Shown: in pieces, positions 9,002 through 18,518 of the stretch | Layout of the letters: every line of letters begins with the position of its first letter | Position numbering within the stretch: the stretch's first letter is position 1 | Made by a program: the position numbers and the translations under genes | DNA from: Auritidibacter sp. Marseille-P8566 | GTDB lineage: Bacteria; Actinomycetota; Actinomycetes; Actinomycetales; Microbacteriaceae | NCBI GenBank assembly: GCA_945895375.1 | Contig: CAMDEE010000003.1 | Span: forward strand, 117,342 to 181,341 | Direction of reading: 5' to 3' | DNA length: 64,000 bases | Notes under the pieces: generated by a model | Told to the model about the DNA's origin: nothing | What the model saw: the letters and a program-made list of their open reading frames with translations, nothing else | Database searches by the model: none

Positions 9002-10843
9002 CTAGCCTTGAACAGCATTTCCCTTGGCAGTCCACTCCCAGAAGTTCCAGAAGAACATCGGAGCTAGTGGAGCAGGCACAACGCCATCTACCTTGTTTGT
9101 GTTCCAAGCAGTGATGCCTGGGAACTGGAAGATGGTTACACCATATGCATCAGCCCATAGTTCCTTTTCAGCGTCAAGCTTTAGAGCAATCTGCTTCGCA
9201 GGATCCATTTCGGTCTGGATTGACTCATAAGCGGCGTCAACCTTTGCGTTTGAGTAACCGTTTAGGTTGTTTCCGTTTCCAGTCTGGAAAGTAGAAATTG
9301 AACCTGATACTCCAAGGCTGGTCATCTGCCACGCAAACTCAACTGCGTCGTAGGTACCAGAACCTAGTAGTGATCCCCAGTTCTCGTCACACTTGTTGAT
9401 TACGTTGAAGCCAGCCTTCTTTGCTGATTCCTGGATTAGAGCGAAGGTGTTTGCTCTACGAGTGTTTGAACATCCGTATAGCCACTTCACATCAACCTTG
9501 CTAACACCAGCTTGAGCCAGAAGAGCCTTAGCACCAGCAATGTCAACAGCTGCATACTCAGATGCGCCGTTAGCTGCAACAATGTCGTCGTAACCAGCAG
9601 CACCAGGCAAAGTTGTCTGTGAATCAACAACGTTAGCGTTGGCGTTGATTGGCTTGATTAGCTTGTCAACGATGTCCTGACGAGGAATAGTCTTCAAGAA
9701 CGCCTGTCTAACAGCTAGAGCCTTAGCCTCGTCGCCACCGTATGTTGCAGCGTCGAATGGACCCTTGTTGTTGAAGGTTAGGTCAATGTGCTCGTAGGTT
9801 GAGTCAGGTGTGCTTGCAAAAGTAATTCCCTTGCTAACAACATCGCTTGCTTCTAGAGCTGTAACAATGTCAGCTGTTGCTTGTGGAGAAATAATGTCTA
9901 CTTCACCGTTTGCTAGAGCTGTAACTGCGGCTAGAGGATCAGCAATGATACGAACTGTGATCTTCTCAATCTTTGGTGATGGACCCCAGGTGTATCCCTT
10001 ACGTGCAGTAAGAGTTACGTACTGGTCCTTCACTAGATCGGTCACAACATAAGCACCGTTAGATACCAATAGTGAGGTGTCTTCAGGCATGTCCATGAAG
10101 TCGTAAGCTGTGCTCCAAGCAGTTGCGATAGGAGCTAGAACTGCAGAGTCGTTAGCAGCAATAGCATCAAGCAACTTCTTCTTTGCATCAGCAGCACTTA
10201 GAGCCTCATCCTTGAATGCCTGCTGAACAGTTACGTGAGCAGATACACCAATACCAAAGTTCAACTCCCAGTCAACAACTGGCTTGTCATAGACAAGTGT
10301 TAATGAACGACCGTCATCGCTGATAGTTGGAGTCTGTGTGATTTGTGAAAGGTCTCCACCACAAGCAACTGAGTCGAAGAATACTCCGGCATCAAGTTCA
10401 TCTTGGTTGGTGATTTCACCAGTGTTCTCGTCATAGGTTGGCTCAACGTTGTTGAAGTTACAGCTGTTGGCCGCCCAAGCAAGCATCATGTCTGCTGCAT
10501 CAACTGCAGTGTCATCTGACCAAGTAACGCCAGGCTTAACTGTGTACTTGATTGTTAGTGGACTGTCTGAAACCTTTTCGTAAGTTCCGAACTGCTCATT
10601 CTTGATGAGCTTTGGCTCTGAGTCGTAGTAGTTAAATCCTGAGTTAGCTAGGTACAGAATGTTCGCGTTAGCAGTAGCGTTACCATCGCTGGTTGAGCTG
10701 TTTGCTGAATAGAACGATTGGTTCCAAGCTACTGAAATGGTTGAACCTGCGACAACATCGCTTGCCCCTGTTGCACAACCACTCAATGCTGTGGTCACTG
10801 CAGCAACTGCTGCAACGACCATTGAGGTGCGTTTGAACTTCAT
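9002..10843 (-). CDS. Peptide-type ABC importer substrate-binding lipoprotein (family 5)
   Basis: A 613-residue extracytoplasmic solute-binding protein of the OppA/DppA class. The start is the ATG at 10843, where AGGAG lies 8-9 bases upstream and the signal peptide begins directly. The upstream in-frame codons are not needed. MKFKRTSMVVAAVAAVTTALSGC ends in a lipobox (LSGC), so the mature protein is lipid-anchored. The body shows the family-5 pattern TVKPGVTWSDDTAVDAADMM and repeated ligand-lobe motifs. It precedes oppB and oppCDF and follows the ATPase gene of the other importer. The ligand cannot be read from the sequence. Confidence 0.92.
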   Translation of the reverse strand: MKFKRTSMVVAAVAAVTTALSGCATGASDVVAGSTISVAWNQSFYSANSSTSDGNATANANILYLANSGFNYYDSEPKLIKNEQFGTYEKVSDSPLTIKYTVKPGVTWSDDTAVDAADMMLAWAANSCNFNNVEPTYDENTGEITNQDELDAGVFFDSVACGGDLSQITQTPTISDDGRSLTLVYDKPVVDWELNFGIGVSAHVTVQQAFKDEALSAADAKKKLLDAIAANDSAVLAPIATAWSTAYDFMDMPEDTSLLVSNGAYVVTDLVKDQYVTLTARKGYTWGPSPKIEKITVRIIADPLAAVTALANGEVDIISPQATADIVTALEASDVVSKGITFASTPDSTYEHIDLTFNNKGPFDAATYGGDEAKALAVRQAFLKTIPRQDIVDKLIKPINANANVVDSQTTLPGAAGYDDIVAANGASEYAAVDIAGAKALLAQAGVSKVDVKWLYGCSNTRRANTFALIQESAKKAGFNVINKCDENWGSLLGSGTYDAVEFAWQMTSLGVSGSISTFQTGNGNNLNGYSNAKVDAAYESIQTEMDPAKQIALKLDAEKELWADAYGVTIFQFPGITAWNTNKVDGVVPAPLAPMFFWNFWEWTAKGNAVQG

Positions 10844-10868
10844 AATCTTTACTCCTAATGTAGGTTTC

Positions 10869-10918
10869 GGCTTCTTTGAAGCCATGTTGAAACCCTACTC
10901 CTGATATTGACTATCAGG
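10869..10918 (-). other. Two small inverted repeats in the leader of the binding-protein gene
   Basis: GGCTTC/GAAGCC (10869-10883, loop TTT) and CCTGATA/TATCAGG (10900-10918, loop of 5) lie between the oppDF stop codon and the binding-protein start. Neither has a U-run. They could be leader structures or a weak terminator of oppDF. Confidence 0.4.
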
Positions 10919-10964
10919 AACAAAAGGTTCGTTCTGCCCACACAAGAGGGTGATTTGGTGAGTT

Positions 10965-12629
10965 TTACTCGCCGATTGAAGCCAAAAGCTTTGCTCTAGC
11001 CTCACGACGCTTCTTCTGTTCCTTAGGATCTGGAACAGGCACAGCTGCCAGCAGGCTCTTGGTGTATAGCTCTGTTGGCTTGTTTAGAACCTGGTCACGA
11101 GGACCAACTTCAACAAGCTTTCCGTACTGCATAACAGCAATACGGTGAGCCAAGATGTCAACCACACCAATATCGTGAGTAATGAACAAACAAGCGAACT
11201 TTAGGCGGTCTTGAAGTTCAGTTAGTAGTTCTAGGAACCTAGCCTGCACTGATACGTCAAGAGCAGAGGTTGGCTCATCAGCAATAAGAAGCTTTGGAGA
11301 TAGCGCTAGCGCACGAGCAATACCTACACGCTGCTTCTGTCCACCAGATAGCTCGTGAGGGTAACGGTTACGGTATGAACGAGGAAGTTCAACAGAGTCC
11401 AGAAGTTCTTCAACACGGTTGTTTAGTTCTTCACCGCTTGCCTCACCAGCAAGTAGCAAAGGCTCACCGATGCTCTCACCGATTGGCAGACGAGGGTTTA
11501 GAGATGAAGAAGGGTCTTGGAACACAATTCCTGTGTCGCGACGAATAACCTTCAGCTCTCTCATTTTCTTACCGGCAATGTCATTACCAAGGATCTCAAT
11601 CGAACCTGAGTGAACTGGCAATAGACCGATAGCTGCACGACCAACTGTGGTCTTTCCAGATCCTGACTCTCCTACTAGACCTAGGATTTCACCTGGCTGG
11701 ATAGAGAATGAAACACCATCAACCGCACGGAATGCGGGGATGCGTCCACGCTTTGGATACTCAATTACAAGGTCCTTGATTTCAAGAACCGGCTGAGCCT
11801 TCGTTGCCTCAGCTGCAAGGGTACGAACCTTTAGTGAGCCAAGCTTTGGCACAGCAGCAAGTAGTGACTGTGTGTATGGGTGCTTCGGCTTGTTGAAGAT
11901 GATGTCTGAGGTGTTCTCTTCAACTGTTAGGCCATCCTTCATAACAAGGATTCGGTCGCTAAGGTCAGCAACAACACCCATGTCGTGAGTAATCAAAAGA
12001 ACAGCTGAGTTCAACTTGTCTTTCAGGTTACGCATTAGGTCAAGAATTTCAGCCTGAACAGTCACGTCAAGAGCAGTAGTTGGCTCGTCTGCGATCAAGA
12101 GTGATGGGTCACAAGCCAAAGACTGTGCAATCATTGCACGCTGACGCTGCCCACCTGAAAGCTGGTGTGGATACTTGTCAAAAGACTTAACTGGGTCTGG
12201 GATTTCTACCATGGTCAGTAGTTCAATGGCGCGTTCTCTAGCCTCACTAGGCCCCATTTCAAAGTGGTTACGAAGAACCTCAACGATTTGGAATCCAACT
12301 GTGTAGACAGGGTTTAGAGCAGTCATTGGCTCTTGGAAGATGTAAGCAACTTCCTTACCTCTGAACTTACGAAGTAAATGCAAAGGCTGGTTCAGCATCT
12401 CAACACCCTTGACCAGAACGCTACCTGAAGATCGAGCGTTAGGAGCAAGAAGGCCCATCAGACCCATAGCAGTGGTTGACTTACCAGAACCTGACTCACC
12501 CACAATGGCAAGCACCTCACCGGCTGCAACCTCGAAGTTCATGTCGATAGCTGCTGGATACCAGACACCCTCAACCCAGAACTCAACATTGAAGTTCTCG
12601 ACTTTTAGAATCGGATCTTTAGTTGCCAT
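10965..12629 (-). CDS. Peptide-type ABC importer, fused OppD-OppF ATPases
   Basis: A 554-residue cytoplasmic protein with two complete ABC ATPase domains, each with Walker A (GESGSGKS/T), LSGGQ and a Walker B ending in DEPT. It closely resembles residues 345-889 of the fusion at 4707-7376, and the two share long identical stretches, so they are duplicates. The start chosen is the ATG at 12629 ([12 protein letters not shown]), with AAGGAAGG about 10 bases upstream. The longer reading frame to 12710 would overlap the divergent PH-domain gene. It probably serves the OppB/OppC pair at 13297-15881, from which it is separated by that opposite-strand gene. Confidence 0.93.
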   Translation of the reverse strand: MATKDPILKVENFNVEFWVEGVWYPAAIDMNFEVAAGEVLAIVGESGSGKSTTAMGLMGLLAPNARSSGSVLVKGVEMLNQPLHLLRKFRGKEVAYIFQEPMTALNPVYTVGFQIVEVLRNHFEMGPSEARERAIELLTMVEIPDPVKSFDKYPHQLSGGQRQRAMIAQSLACDPSLLIADEPTTALDVTVQAEILDLMRNLKDKLNSAVLLITHDMGVVADLSDRILVMKDGLTVEENTSDIIFNKPKHPYTQSLLAAVPKLGSLKVRTLAAEATKAQPVLEIKDLVIEYPKRGRIPAFRAVDGVSFSIQPGEILGLVGESGSGKTTVGRAAIGLLPVHSGSIEILGNDIAGKKMRELKVIRRDTGIVFQDPSSSLNPRLPIGESIGEPLLLAGEASGEELNNRVEELLDSVELPRSYRNRYPHELSGGQKQRVGIARALALSPKLLIADEPTSALDVSVQARFLELLTELQDRLKFACLFITHDIGVVDILAHRIAVMQYGKLVEVGPRDQVLNKPTELYTKSLLAAVPVPDPKEQKKRREARAKLLASIGE

Positions 12630-12699
12630 TAGATTAAATACCTTCCTTAGTGACTGCTTCTTTTGAAACTTTGGTGTTGCTTGTTGTAGTCTGGCCATC

Positions 12700-13284
12700 A
12701 TGCCTGACAAATATGTTTATCGCCCTAGAACTAACTGGGCTTACCTTGCTTTGGTAGTGACCATCCTTGGACTTGCTGCTGGATCTTTCTACGCAGCAGG
12801 CATGGTTAATGAAGGAAACATCACCCTCATCAACAGCCTTGCCGTTGTTGCGATTTTCTGGGTTTTCATCGTTCACCCAAAGGTTGTTTTCACCACTACC
12901 GGAATTGAGATTCATAATCCATTCCGCACCGTTAAAGTCGGTTGGCTTAGAGCTGATGATTTCGTCACCAAATACTCTTTCACCGTCTTGGTCAAGGAAT
13001 CCAGATACTCTGCTTGGGCAGCACCAGCTGCTAACAGATTCATTACCCGAAGATTCCACAACACTGATTACAGAGGTACCGGACTGGAAACCAGAAAGGT
13101 TATCGCTCCCAGCGACTCCCCTAAGTCCGAATCCGGCGTTGCTCTCATCCTTGCTAACAAGCACAGTCAAGAAGCCATCAACAAGGGTACGGCTAGCGAT
13201 CACCTGGTCAAACAGTTGAACTGGTTGGCCATTGCGGTGTGCTTGAGCAGCGTAGCTGTTCTGCTCTTTACCCTTAGTCAATGA
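12700..13284 (+). CDS. PH-domain-containing membrane protein
   Basis: A 194-residue protein with two N-terminal TM helices (about residues 14-35 and 43-60). A soluble bacterial PH-like domain follows (VVFTTTGIEIHNPFRTVKVGWLRADDF resembles the first strands). A C-terminal TM lies at about 170-190. Actinobacterial proteins of this layout have unknown function. The gene is on the plus strand, inserted between oppC and oppDF, both on the minus strand. Its end lies 12 bases from the oppC stop codon, and its start lies 71 bases from the oppDF start. A transcript from oppC into oppDF would be antisense to this whole gene. No clear Shine-Dalgarno sequence is visible. The reverse-strand frame across it is a shadow. 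Confidence 0.75.
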   Translation: MPDKYVYRPRTNWAYLALVVTILGLAAGSFYAAGMVNEGNITLINSLAVVAIFWVFIVHPKVVFTTTGIEIHNPFRTVKVGWLRADDFVTKYSFTVLVKESRYSAWAAPAANRFITRRFHNTDYRGTGLETRKVIAPSDSPKSESGVALILANKHSQEAINKGTASDHLVKQLNWLAIAVCLSSVAVLLFTLSQ

Positions 13285-13296
13285 TTCTTTCCTTTG

Positions 13297-14337
13297 TTAC
13301 TTGCGCTTGTTTACTGCGTCGCGAGTGCTGGACTTAGCTAAGAAATCTTTACGGTTGATTCTTCTAGCCTGACGAGGGTCGAATGCATCGCGAAGACCAT
13401 CACCAATGAAGTTGATGCTCAAAGCAATCGCGATAATGATCACACCTGGCCACCAGAACAACCATGGTGCGTAGATGAACTCACCTTGGTAATCGCTAAT
13501 CAAACGTCCAAGAGACACATCCGGCGGTTGAACACCGAAGCCCAAGAACGATAGACCTGTTTCAACCAAGATTGAGCTCGAAAGAAGCAATGTGGTTGAA
13601 ACGATAATTACACCAACAGAGTTTGGCAAGATGTGCTTGAAGATGATTCTTCGGTTAGATGCACCTGCAACACGAGCTGCGTCAACAAACTCTCTTTCAC
13701 GAAGGGTTAGGAACTCTCCACGAACCAATCGAGTAAGACCCGTCCACGAGAACAAACCTAGGAAGACAGCTAGCGGTAATACACCGAAGTTTCCAACGTT
13801 GTAACCGATAACTGCACCGATAAGAATTACTGGAACGGTGATGATGAAGTCTGTGAAACGCATCATGACAGCGTCAATGATTCCACTGAAGAAACCTGAA
13901 ACAGAACCCATAACAGTTCCGATAAGTCCAGCTAGACCTCCGATAACAACCATGATCATTAGAGAGATTTCAGAACCCCTCATAACCAGTGAGAAGTAGT
14001 CTCTACCATTTGGTAGCTGACCCATTGGGTGATCAGGACTTGGACATCCATCAGCACAACTTCCTTGAGGCAGGATGTCTTCGTGTGAGTACTTCCACCA
14101 GCCTGGGATGCTGATCTTGTTAGCTTCAGTACCAAGGTGAATACCAGCGGCAGAATAAACAAAGATTGTGAAGAAGATCATGAAGACCAGACCTGCGATA
14201 GCAGGCTTGTGCTGGAAGAATCTCTTCCTAATGATCTGACCTTGGCTTAGACCAACAACTTCAATGTTTTCGCTTCCGGTCTCGCCGCCTTCCATTACTG
14301 GAGCGGTGTTTTTCTTTTTACGGAAATTAGTTGCCAT
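13297..14337 (-). CDS. Peptide-type ABC importer permease OppC
   Basis: A 346-residue OppC/DppC permease with a cytoplasmic N-terminus, a first TM near residue 45-65, an extracytoplasmic loop and a core of five TMs. The EAA loop EFVDAARVAGASNRRIIFKHILP is identical in pattern to that of the fusion protein. The usual ending SINFIGDGLRDAFDPRQ is followed by a short basic tail instead of ATPase domains. It begins 8 bases after oppB ends. It is the stand-alone counterpart of residues 1-310 of the triple fusion. Confidence 0.93.
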   Translation of the reverse strand: MATNFRKKKNTAPVMEGGETGSENIEVVGLSQGQIIRKRFFQHKPAIAGLVFMIFFTIFVYSAAGIHLGTEANKISIPGWWKYSHEDILPQGSCADGCPSPDHPMGQLPNGRDYFSLVMRGSEISLMIMVVIGGLAGLIGTVMGSVSGFFSGIIDAVMMRFTDFIITVPVILIGAVIGYNVGNFGVLPLAVFLGLFSWTGLTRLVRGEFLTLREREFVDAARVAGASNRRIIFKHILPNSVGVIIVSTTLLLSSSILVETGLSFLGFGVQPPDVSLGRLISDYQGEFIYAPWLFWWPGVIIIAIALSINFIGDGLRDAFDPRQARRINRKDFLAKSSTRDAVNKRK

Positions 14338-14345
14338 CAGATTCT

Positions 14346-15881
14346 CTACTTTCTAATTCTGATACGAGGATCAAGGGTCGAGTAAATTAGGTCGGCTGCA
14401 AGAGTCGCCATTACCGCTAGGAACGCTGTGATGCTGAAAGTTCCCATTAGTAGGTTTAGGTCTTGAGTTACGATCGCCTCGTTTGCAAGGCTTCCCATAC
14501 CACGCCAGCCGAAAACAGCTTCAGTGATGATCGCCCCGCCAAGAAGGCCTGCGATATCGAAGGCAATCAAAGTAGTTAGAGGAATCATCGCGTTTCTCAG
14601 TGCGTGACGCAGAATAACTTCACGCTCAGGCATACCCTTTGCACGAGCTGTTCGGATGTAATCCATGCTCAGAACTTCAAGAACTGAAGCTCTTGAGTAA
14701 CGAAGGTAACCAGCGAATGAAATCAGAGTCAGCGCTGTTGTAGGCAAGATGAGGTGAGTCAGAAGGTCAAGGTTTACAACCCAGAAGTCGTTTGACTGCA
14801 ATGTGATGTTGTATGAACCCATGGTTTCAATAGGACGACCGTTTGACAGCTCGTAATAGGTGTCCCATGTCTGCATGAGCTTATCTAGGACGGTGAACAG
14901 GCCTACGAAGAACGCAGACAGCATCGAAACTCGAATTACAGGACCCTTATCAATCTTTGTGAAGAAGTAACCGACAAAGTAGCTAGATGAAAGCATCAAT
15001 ATCGCCATAGCGAGCATGAGTGGGTAGTTTGTACCAGGTCCAGCAAGTGCGCCGAATGGGTAGTAAACAGCCGCACCAAGAGCAACCGATGTTAGACCTG
15101 CCCCTAGAGCCTTCTTGTTTGCAAGACCTGTAAACACGTGAGTGAATCCAACAGCACAGGAAGCACCCAGCAAGGTGATTCCGAAGATGCCTAGGCTTGG
15201 GTAACGGAACCATTCGGTTGCACCGGCTGCAAAGAAAATCAAGAATACAGTTGAGAATGAAACACCGAAAGTGATTAGCACTCGTTTTCTAGTTCCACTC
15301 ACGAAGCCCGTAATAATCACCGCCAACAATGTGGCTATAACTAGATTGCTGGCCAGGTCTATCGTAGGTCGGGCAAGGAAGTCGTTGAACTGAATTGCCA
15401 TGAATTCCTTTAGCAAAACCGCTACCCAGAAAATTGGTAGCGAGAAGAGCAAGAAGGAAAGGAAAGTTAGTGAGTAGTCAAGGCGTGAATACTGACGAAT
15501 AGCACTTAGAACACCGAATGTGATTCCTAGTACAATCGCAAGAATTGTTGAGATAAGAAGCAAACGAATAGTGATTGGAATCGCAGCTGAAATCTGATCG
15601 ATTACAGGGAATCTCAGAAGAACTGTGTTTCCAAAGTCAGGAGTACCGGTTGCAAGACCGAGAGCTTTTTGTAACCACAAGAAGTAACGAGCAGGTGGCG
15701 GGACATCTAACTGGAGTGTACGAGTTAGCTCTCGGATGATTACTTCCTTGTTAGGGTCCGTGGATTCACGCACACCCGCGAGAGGATCTCCTGAGTAAGC
15801 TGCCAACTGGTAGGTCAGATACGTGGACCCAAACAAAATTAAAAGAGCAAGAGAAATTCTTCGACCAATAAAAGCTAGCAA
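14346..15881 (-). CDS. Peptide-type ABC importer permease OppB, enlarged (second copy)
   Basis: A 511-residue permease parallel to the 7379-8917 product. It has an N-terminal OppB helix, a conserved YSGDPLAGVRESTDPNKE loop, the EAA loop DYIRTARAKGMPEREVILRHA, and the ending YSTLDPRIRIRK. As in the other copy, an extra block of several hydrophobic helices occupies about residues 178-350, making it about 170 residues longer than classic OppB. It lies downstream of the binding-protein gene and its terminator-like hairpin, so it is probably expressed by read-through or from its own promoter. Confidence 0.9.
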   Translation of the reverse strand: MLAFIGRRISLALLILFGSTYLTYQLAAYSGDPLAGVRESTDPNKEVIIRELTRTLQLDVPPPARYFLWLQKALGLATGTPDFGNTVLLRFPVIDQISAAIPITIRLLLISTILAIVLGITFGVLSAIRQYSRLDYSLTFLSFLLFSLPIFWVAVLLKEFMAIQFNDFLARPTIDLASNLVIATLLAVIITGFVSGTRKRVLITFGVSFSTVFLIFFAAGATEWFRYPSLGIFGITLLGASCAVGFTHVFTGLANKKALGAGLTSVALGAAVYYPFGALAGPGTNYPLMLAMAILMLSSSYFVGYFFTKIDKGPVIRVSMLSAFFVGLFTVLDKLMQTWDTYYELSNGRPIETMGSYNITLQSNDFWVVNLDLLTHLILPTTALTLISFAGYLRYSRASVLEVLSMDYIRTARAKGMPEREVILRHALRNAMIPLTTLIAFDIAGLLGGAIITEAVFGWRGMGSLANEAIVTQDLNLLMGTFSITAFLAVMATLAADLIYSTLDPRIRIRK

Positions 15882-15987
15882 TTGCTGTCCGTTCTATTTT
15901 TTCTTTCAGGCAATAGTTCCTAACGATAGTTTACTAAACATTAATCTTGACCGTCGGCAACTGAGTTCAAAATTCCCAGTTAAAAAG

Positions 15988-16025
15988 AATCTTGGCGGCA
16001 CTCCTTTCGGAGTACCGCCAAGATT
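15988..16025 (-). terminator. Strong hairpin terminator or attenuator after the first binding protein
   Basis: A 17-bp stem (AATCTTGGCGGCACTCC at 15988-16004 against 16009-16025) with loop TTTC. The only imperfection is C/A on the plus strand, which becomes a U-G wobble on the minus-strand RNA. The minus-strand transcript then runs into CTTTTT. It follows the binding-protein stop codon by about 40 bases and precedes oppB, so it probably attenuates rather than ends the operon. Confidence 0.85.
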
Positions 16026-16064
16026 AGGCTTTCGGTTTCTAAACCATAACTAAAGAGTTATGAA

Positions 16065-18062
16065 TTAGTAACCAAGCTGCCAGTAGTTCCATGTGGTGTT
16101 TGGGTTCAGAGGGTTCGGAAGAACATTCTTCACGTCCTTGTTCCACGCTGCCACACCTGGCCACTGGTATTGCTGTAGTGTCCAGTAGTTTGACCATAGC
16201 TGTCTCTCAGCAGCGATCTTCGCTGAGATCAGCTGAGTCGCGCTTAGAGTGTCTTCGAACTTCTTTAGCAGTGTGTCTAGTGTTGGGTCGCTCCAACCTG
16301 CACGGTTGTTAGAGCCATCGCTAGCGTACTGCGGGGTGGTTCCAGTCTGTGAAATCGCAGACTTTGACCACGCGAAGGTCGATACATCGTAGTTGTTACA
16401 GTTCAACAGACCTGACCAACCAGTTGATGCAGTGTTAGTTAGCTTGATACCAACCTTGTCTGCCTGTAGCTGGATCTGAAGAGCGATGTCAACACGACGA
16501 GCTGCAGTGCTTGTGAGCATCTTGACGCTAATGCTGTCAGAGCCTGGTCCTGCATTCGGGTAGTACTTCTTCATAAGAGCAAGAGCCATTGCGTTTCTAG
16601 TGGCCTGGTCCTTAGTGAAGTCGTTTACGTATGAGCTTGAACCAGCAACAACCTTAGAGTAGTCACCTTCAGTTGTAAGCGAGAATGAGCTGTTTAGCAT
16701 CGGTGAGTTACCAGTGAATCCTGGGTCGAAGACCTTACCAATGTATGTGTTGGCAATTGTCTGACGAGGAACAACTAGCATCATCGCCTTACGAAGATCC
16801 TTAGCTCTCTGGGTTGAACCCTTGAATGGACCGTCGTATGGAGCAGCACAGTTTCCATCTGAGTTCACAGTTGAGTTCGCAGCAGATGCGTCACCTGTAC
16901 GGATGTCGAAGTGCTCGTACAGAAGAACTGATGTTCTTGAAGCAGTGATGTCTGGGTCACCATTTACGGTTGACCAGAAAGCAGCAGTTGCTTCACCTGA
17001 GAATAGGTCTACTTCACCGTTCTTGATGGCCTGGCCAACTAGGTTCGGGTTGAAGGTAGTACCTGTAGCAGGGAACTTGAAGATCAGTCTTTCCATGTTT
17101 CCAGTCTTCTTTGGTGATCCACCAACAGAAGCTAGTGGGTTTCTGTCCAAAGTACATGAAGAAGGACCACATGAAGTGATCTTGAATCCACCGTTAGAGA
17201 TAAGCAATAGAGGGTTTGTGCTTGAAGTCACTGTTGTGATGTTCCAAGCTGTAGACCACTTCTGAGCCATTCTTGACATAAGAGTACGAGCTGCAGTTCT
17301 GTCTTCTAGAGCTGCTTCGTAGTCTTCGTCATCTGTTGGAGGAAGAGCTTCGATTGATGTGTAGTAAGCGTTCTCAAACTCAGCCTTGTAGGTTGCGTTT
17401 GTACGAGCAGTCTGAAGAGACTTCTTACCCTTTGCAAGACCTACTAGAGCGTGAACAGCACCTGGACCAGGGCCCATGATCTGCCAGTCTGGCATGAACT
17501 TTGCGTAGCTCAAGGTAACTGAGTAGTTGTCATCGCTTAGGTTCATTGAGGTTGCGCGAGTGTTCTCGTCGTATGCGCCACCGTAACCTAGTGAGTCAAA
17601 CTTTGAACCAGCGTCAGAGTTAGGGTCACCTAGTCCAGCTTTGATTGAGTAATCGCTGTTTGAGACTGCGTGACTTAGAAGTAGGTCCTGACCGGTAATT
17701 AGAGTTCCGTCAGAGTACTTCAAACCCTTCTTGATTGTGTAGGTAACCTTGAAACATCCGAACACTAGGTTTGTTGCACAAGTGTTCTGGGTGATCTTGA
17801 AGGTACCAAAAGCTGTGTTACGGATTAGCTGAGTCTTGTTGTTGTAGTAAGTGAAACCTGCACCTGTCGGAGCAGTTACTTCTACGTTAGTAACAAGGTT
17901 CTTTCCGTTAACTGAGCTGTTAAGACCTGAAAGTGTGTTACCCGACTGGGCAATCACGGTCTTGTTAGCAGCAGTTGCATTCGCTGGAGAGAGGCTAAGG
18001 CCTGTTACTCCAAGAATAGAAACTGCGACTAGGGCTACGCCCTTGACCAGGTTTTTCTTCAT
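16065..18062 (-). CDS. Peptide-type ABC importer substrate-binding protein (family 5)
   Basis: A 665-residue secreted binding protein. MKKNLVKGVALVAVSILGVTG begins a Sec signal peptide with a probable cut after SPANA. There is no lipobox cysteine, unlike the second binding protein. The family-5 pattern is visible (VTYTIKKGLKYSDGTLITGQDLL). The region near 390-410 is rich in Ser/Asn/Asp. The ATG at 18062 has AAGGAG 7 bases upstream. The gene is first in the opp cluster, followed by a strong hairpin and then oppB and oppC. TTGACA on the minus strand at 18177-18172 may be part of its promoter, but a good -10 at standard spacing is not evident. Ligand unknown. Confidence 0.9.
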   Translation of the reverse strand: MKKNLVKGVALVAVSILGVTGLSLSPANATAANKTVIAQSGNTLSGLNSSVNGKNLVTNVEVTAPTGAGFTYYNNKTQLIRNTAFGTFKITQNTCATNLVFGCFKVTYTIKKGLKYSDGTLITGQDLLLSHAVSNSDYSIKAGLGDPNSDAGSKFDSLGYGGAYDENTRATSMNLSDDNYSVTLSYAKFMPDWQIMGPGPGAVHALVGLAKGKKSLQTARTNATYKAEFENAYYTSIEALPPTDDEDYEAALEDRTAARTLMSRMAQKWSTAWNITTVTSSTNPLLLISNGGFKITSCGPSSCTLDRNPLASVGGSPKKTGNMERLIFKFPATGTTFNPNLVGQAIKNGEVDLFSGEATAAFWSTVNGDPDITASRTSVLLYEHFDIRTGDASAANSTVNSDGNCAAPYDGPFKGSTQRAKDLRKAMMLVVPRQTIANTYIGKVFDPGFTGNSPMLNSSFSLTTEGDYSKVVAGSSSYVNDFTKDQATRNAMALALMKKYYPNAGPGSDSISVKMLTSTAARRVDIALQIQLQADKVGIKLTNTASTGWSGLLNCNNYDVSTFAWSKSAISQTGTTPQYASDGSNNRAGWSDPTLDTLLKKFEDTLSATQLISAKIAAERQLWSNYWTLQQYQWPGVAAWNKDVKNVLPNPLNPNTTWNYWQLGY

Positions 18063-18261
18063 TGTTTCTCCTTATTAATTTAGGTACAGGTACGCCAAAA
18101 TTGCTCTCAGCCCACAAGTTCCTTGGGTAATGAAACTTTATAACTAAAAACACACCCAACATATACTTTTCTGTCAAATCGTTACATTTCTTTACCTAAC
18201 TGAAACCTATTGATTTTCTGAAGCTTTTTAGGGTTTTGGCATGTTGTTCAGGTAGTGCAGA

Positions 18262-18518
18262 TCTCGGTGCTAGTGTTATGGAACGCTCAACCGAGCTAAG
18301 TTGCTTTTCGCAGGGAAAACTGGTGAAAACCCAGTGCTGACCCGCAACCGTAAATCGGCTAAACCCAGTGTTTATAAGGGGTTTAGGTCCGATGAGTCGG
18401 AATGCCTGCCTAAATCAATGACTCCAAAACAAACCGTCGTGGTCTACGGGTGGAGTCGGGTAAGTACCTTTTACCCGTCTATCGCACAAGGATCGCACAC
18501 ACCGAAAGGGTTGCGATG
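18262..18518 (+). promoter_or_regulatory. Cobalamin (B12) riboswitch with start-codon-sequestering hairpin
   Basis: The class signature appears in order: GCAGGGAA (18310-18317), GGTGAAAACCC, the core CCCGCAACCG (18341-18350), and the B12-box-like GTCGGAATGCCTGCC ending near 18411. The terminal GCAGG and CCTGC arms pair. Downstream, CGGGTAA/TTACCCG forms a hairpin near 18457-18477. ATCGCA (18492-18497) is complementary to TGCGAT (18512-18517). That stem would bury the ATG at 18516 and hold the GAAAGGG ribosome-binding site in its loop. This suggests translational control: bound B12 switches off the operon. Exact aptamer ends are approximate. Confidence 0.9.

Noticed and set aside
12634..13281. 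A 215-codon minus-strand open frame opposite the PH-domain gene
   Set aside because: It mirrors the plus-strand gene almost end to end. It lacks hydrophobic or domain features, while the plus frame has clear TM helices and a plausible domain.
18343..18515. Complementarity of riboswitch core CGCAACC (18343-18349) with GGTTGCG before the lipoprotein start codon
   Set aside because: The core bases are conserved in all B12 riboswitches and are buried in the aptamer, so a 7-base match to the leader may be chance. The nearer ATCGCA/TGCGAT hairpin is the simpler explanation.
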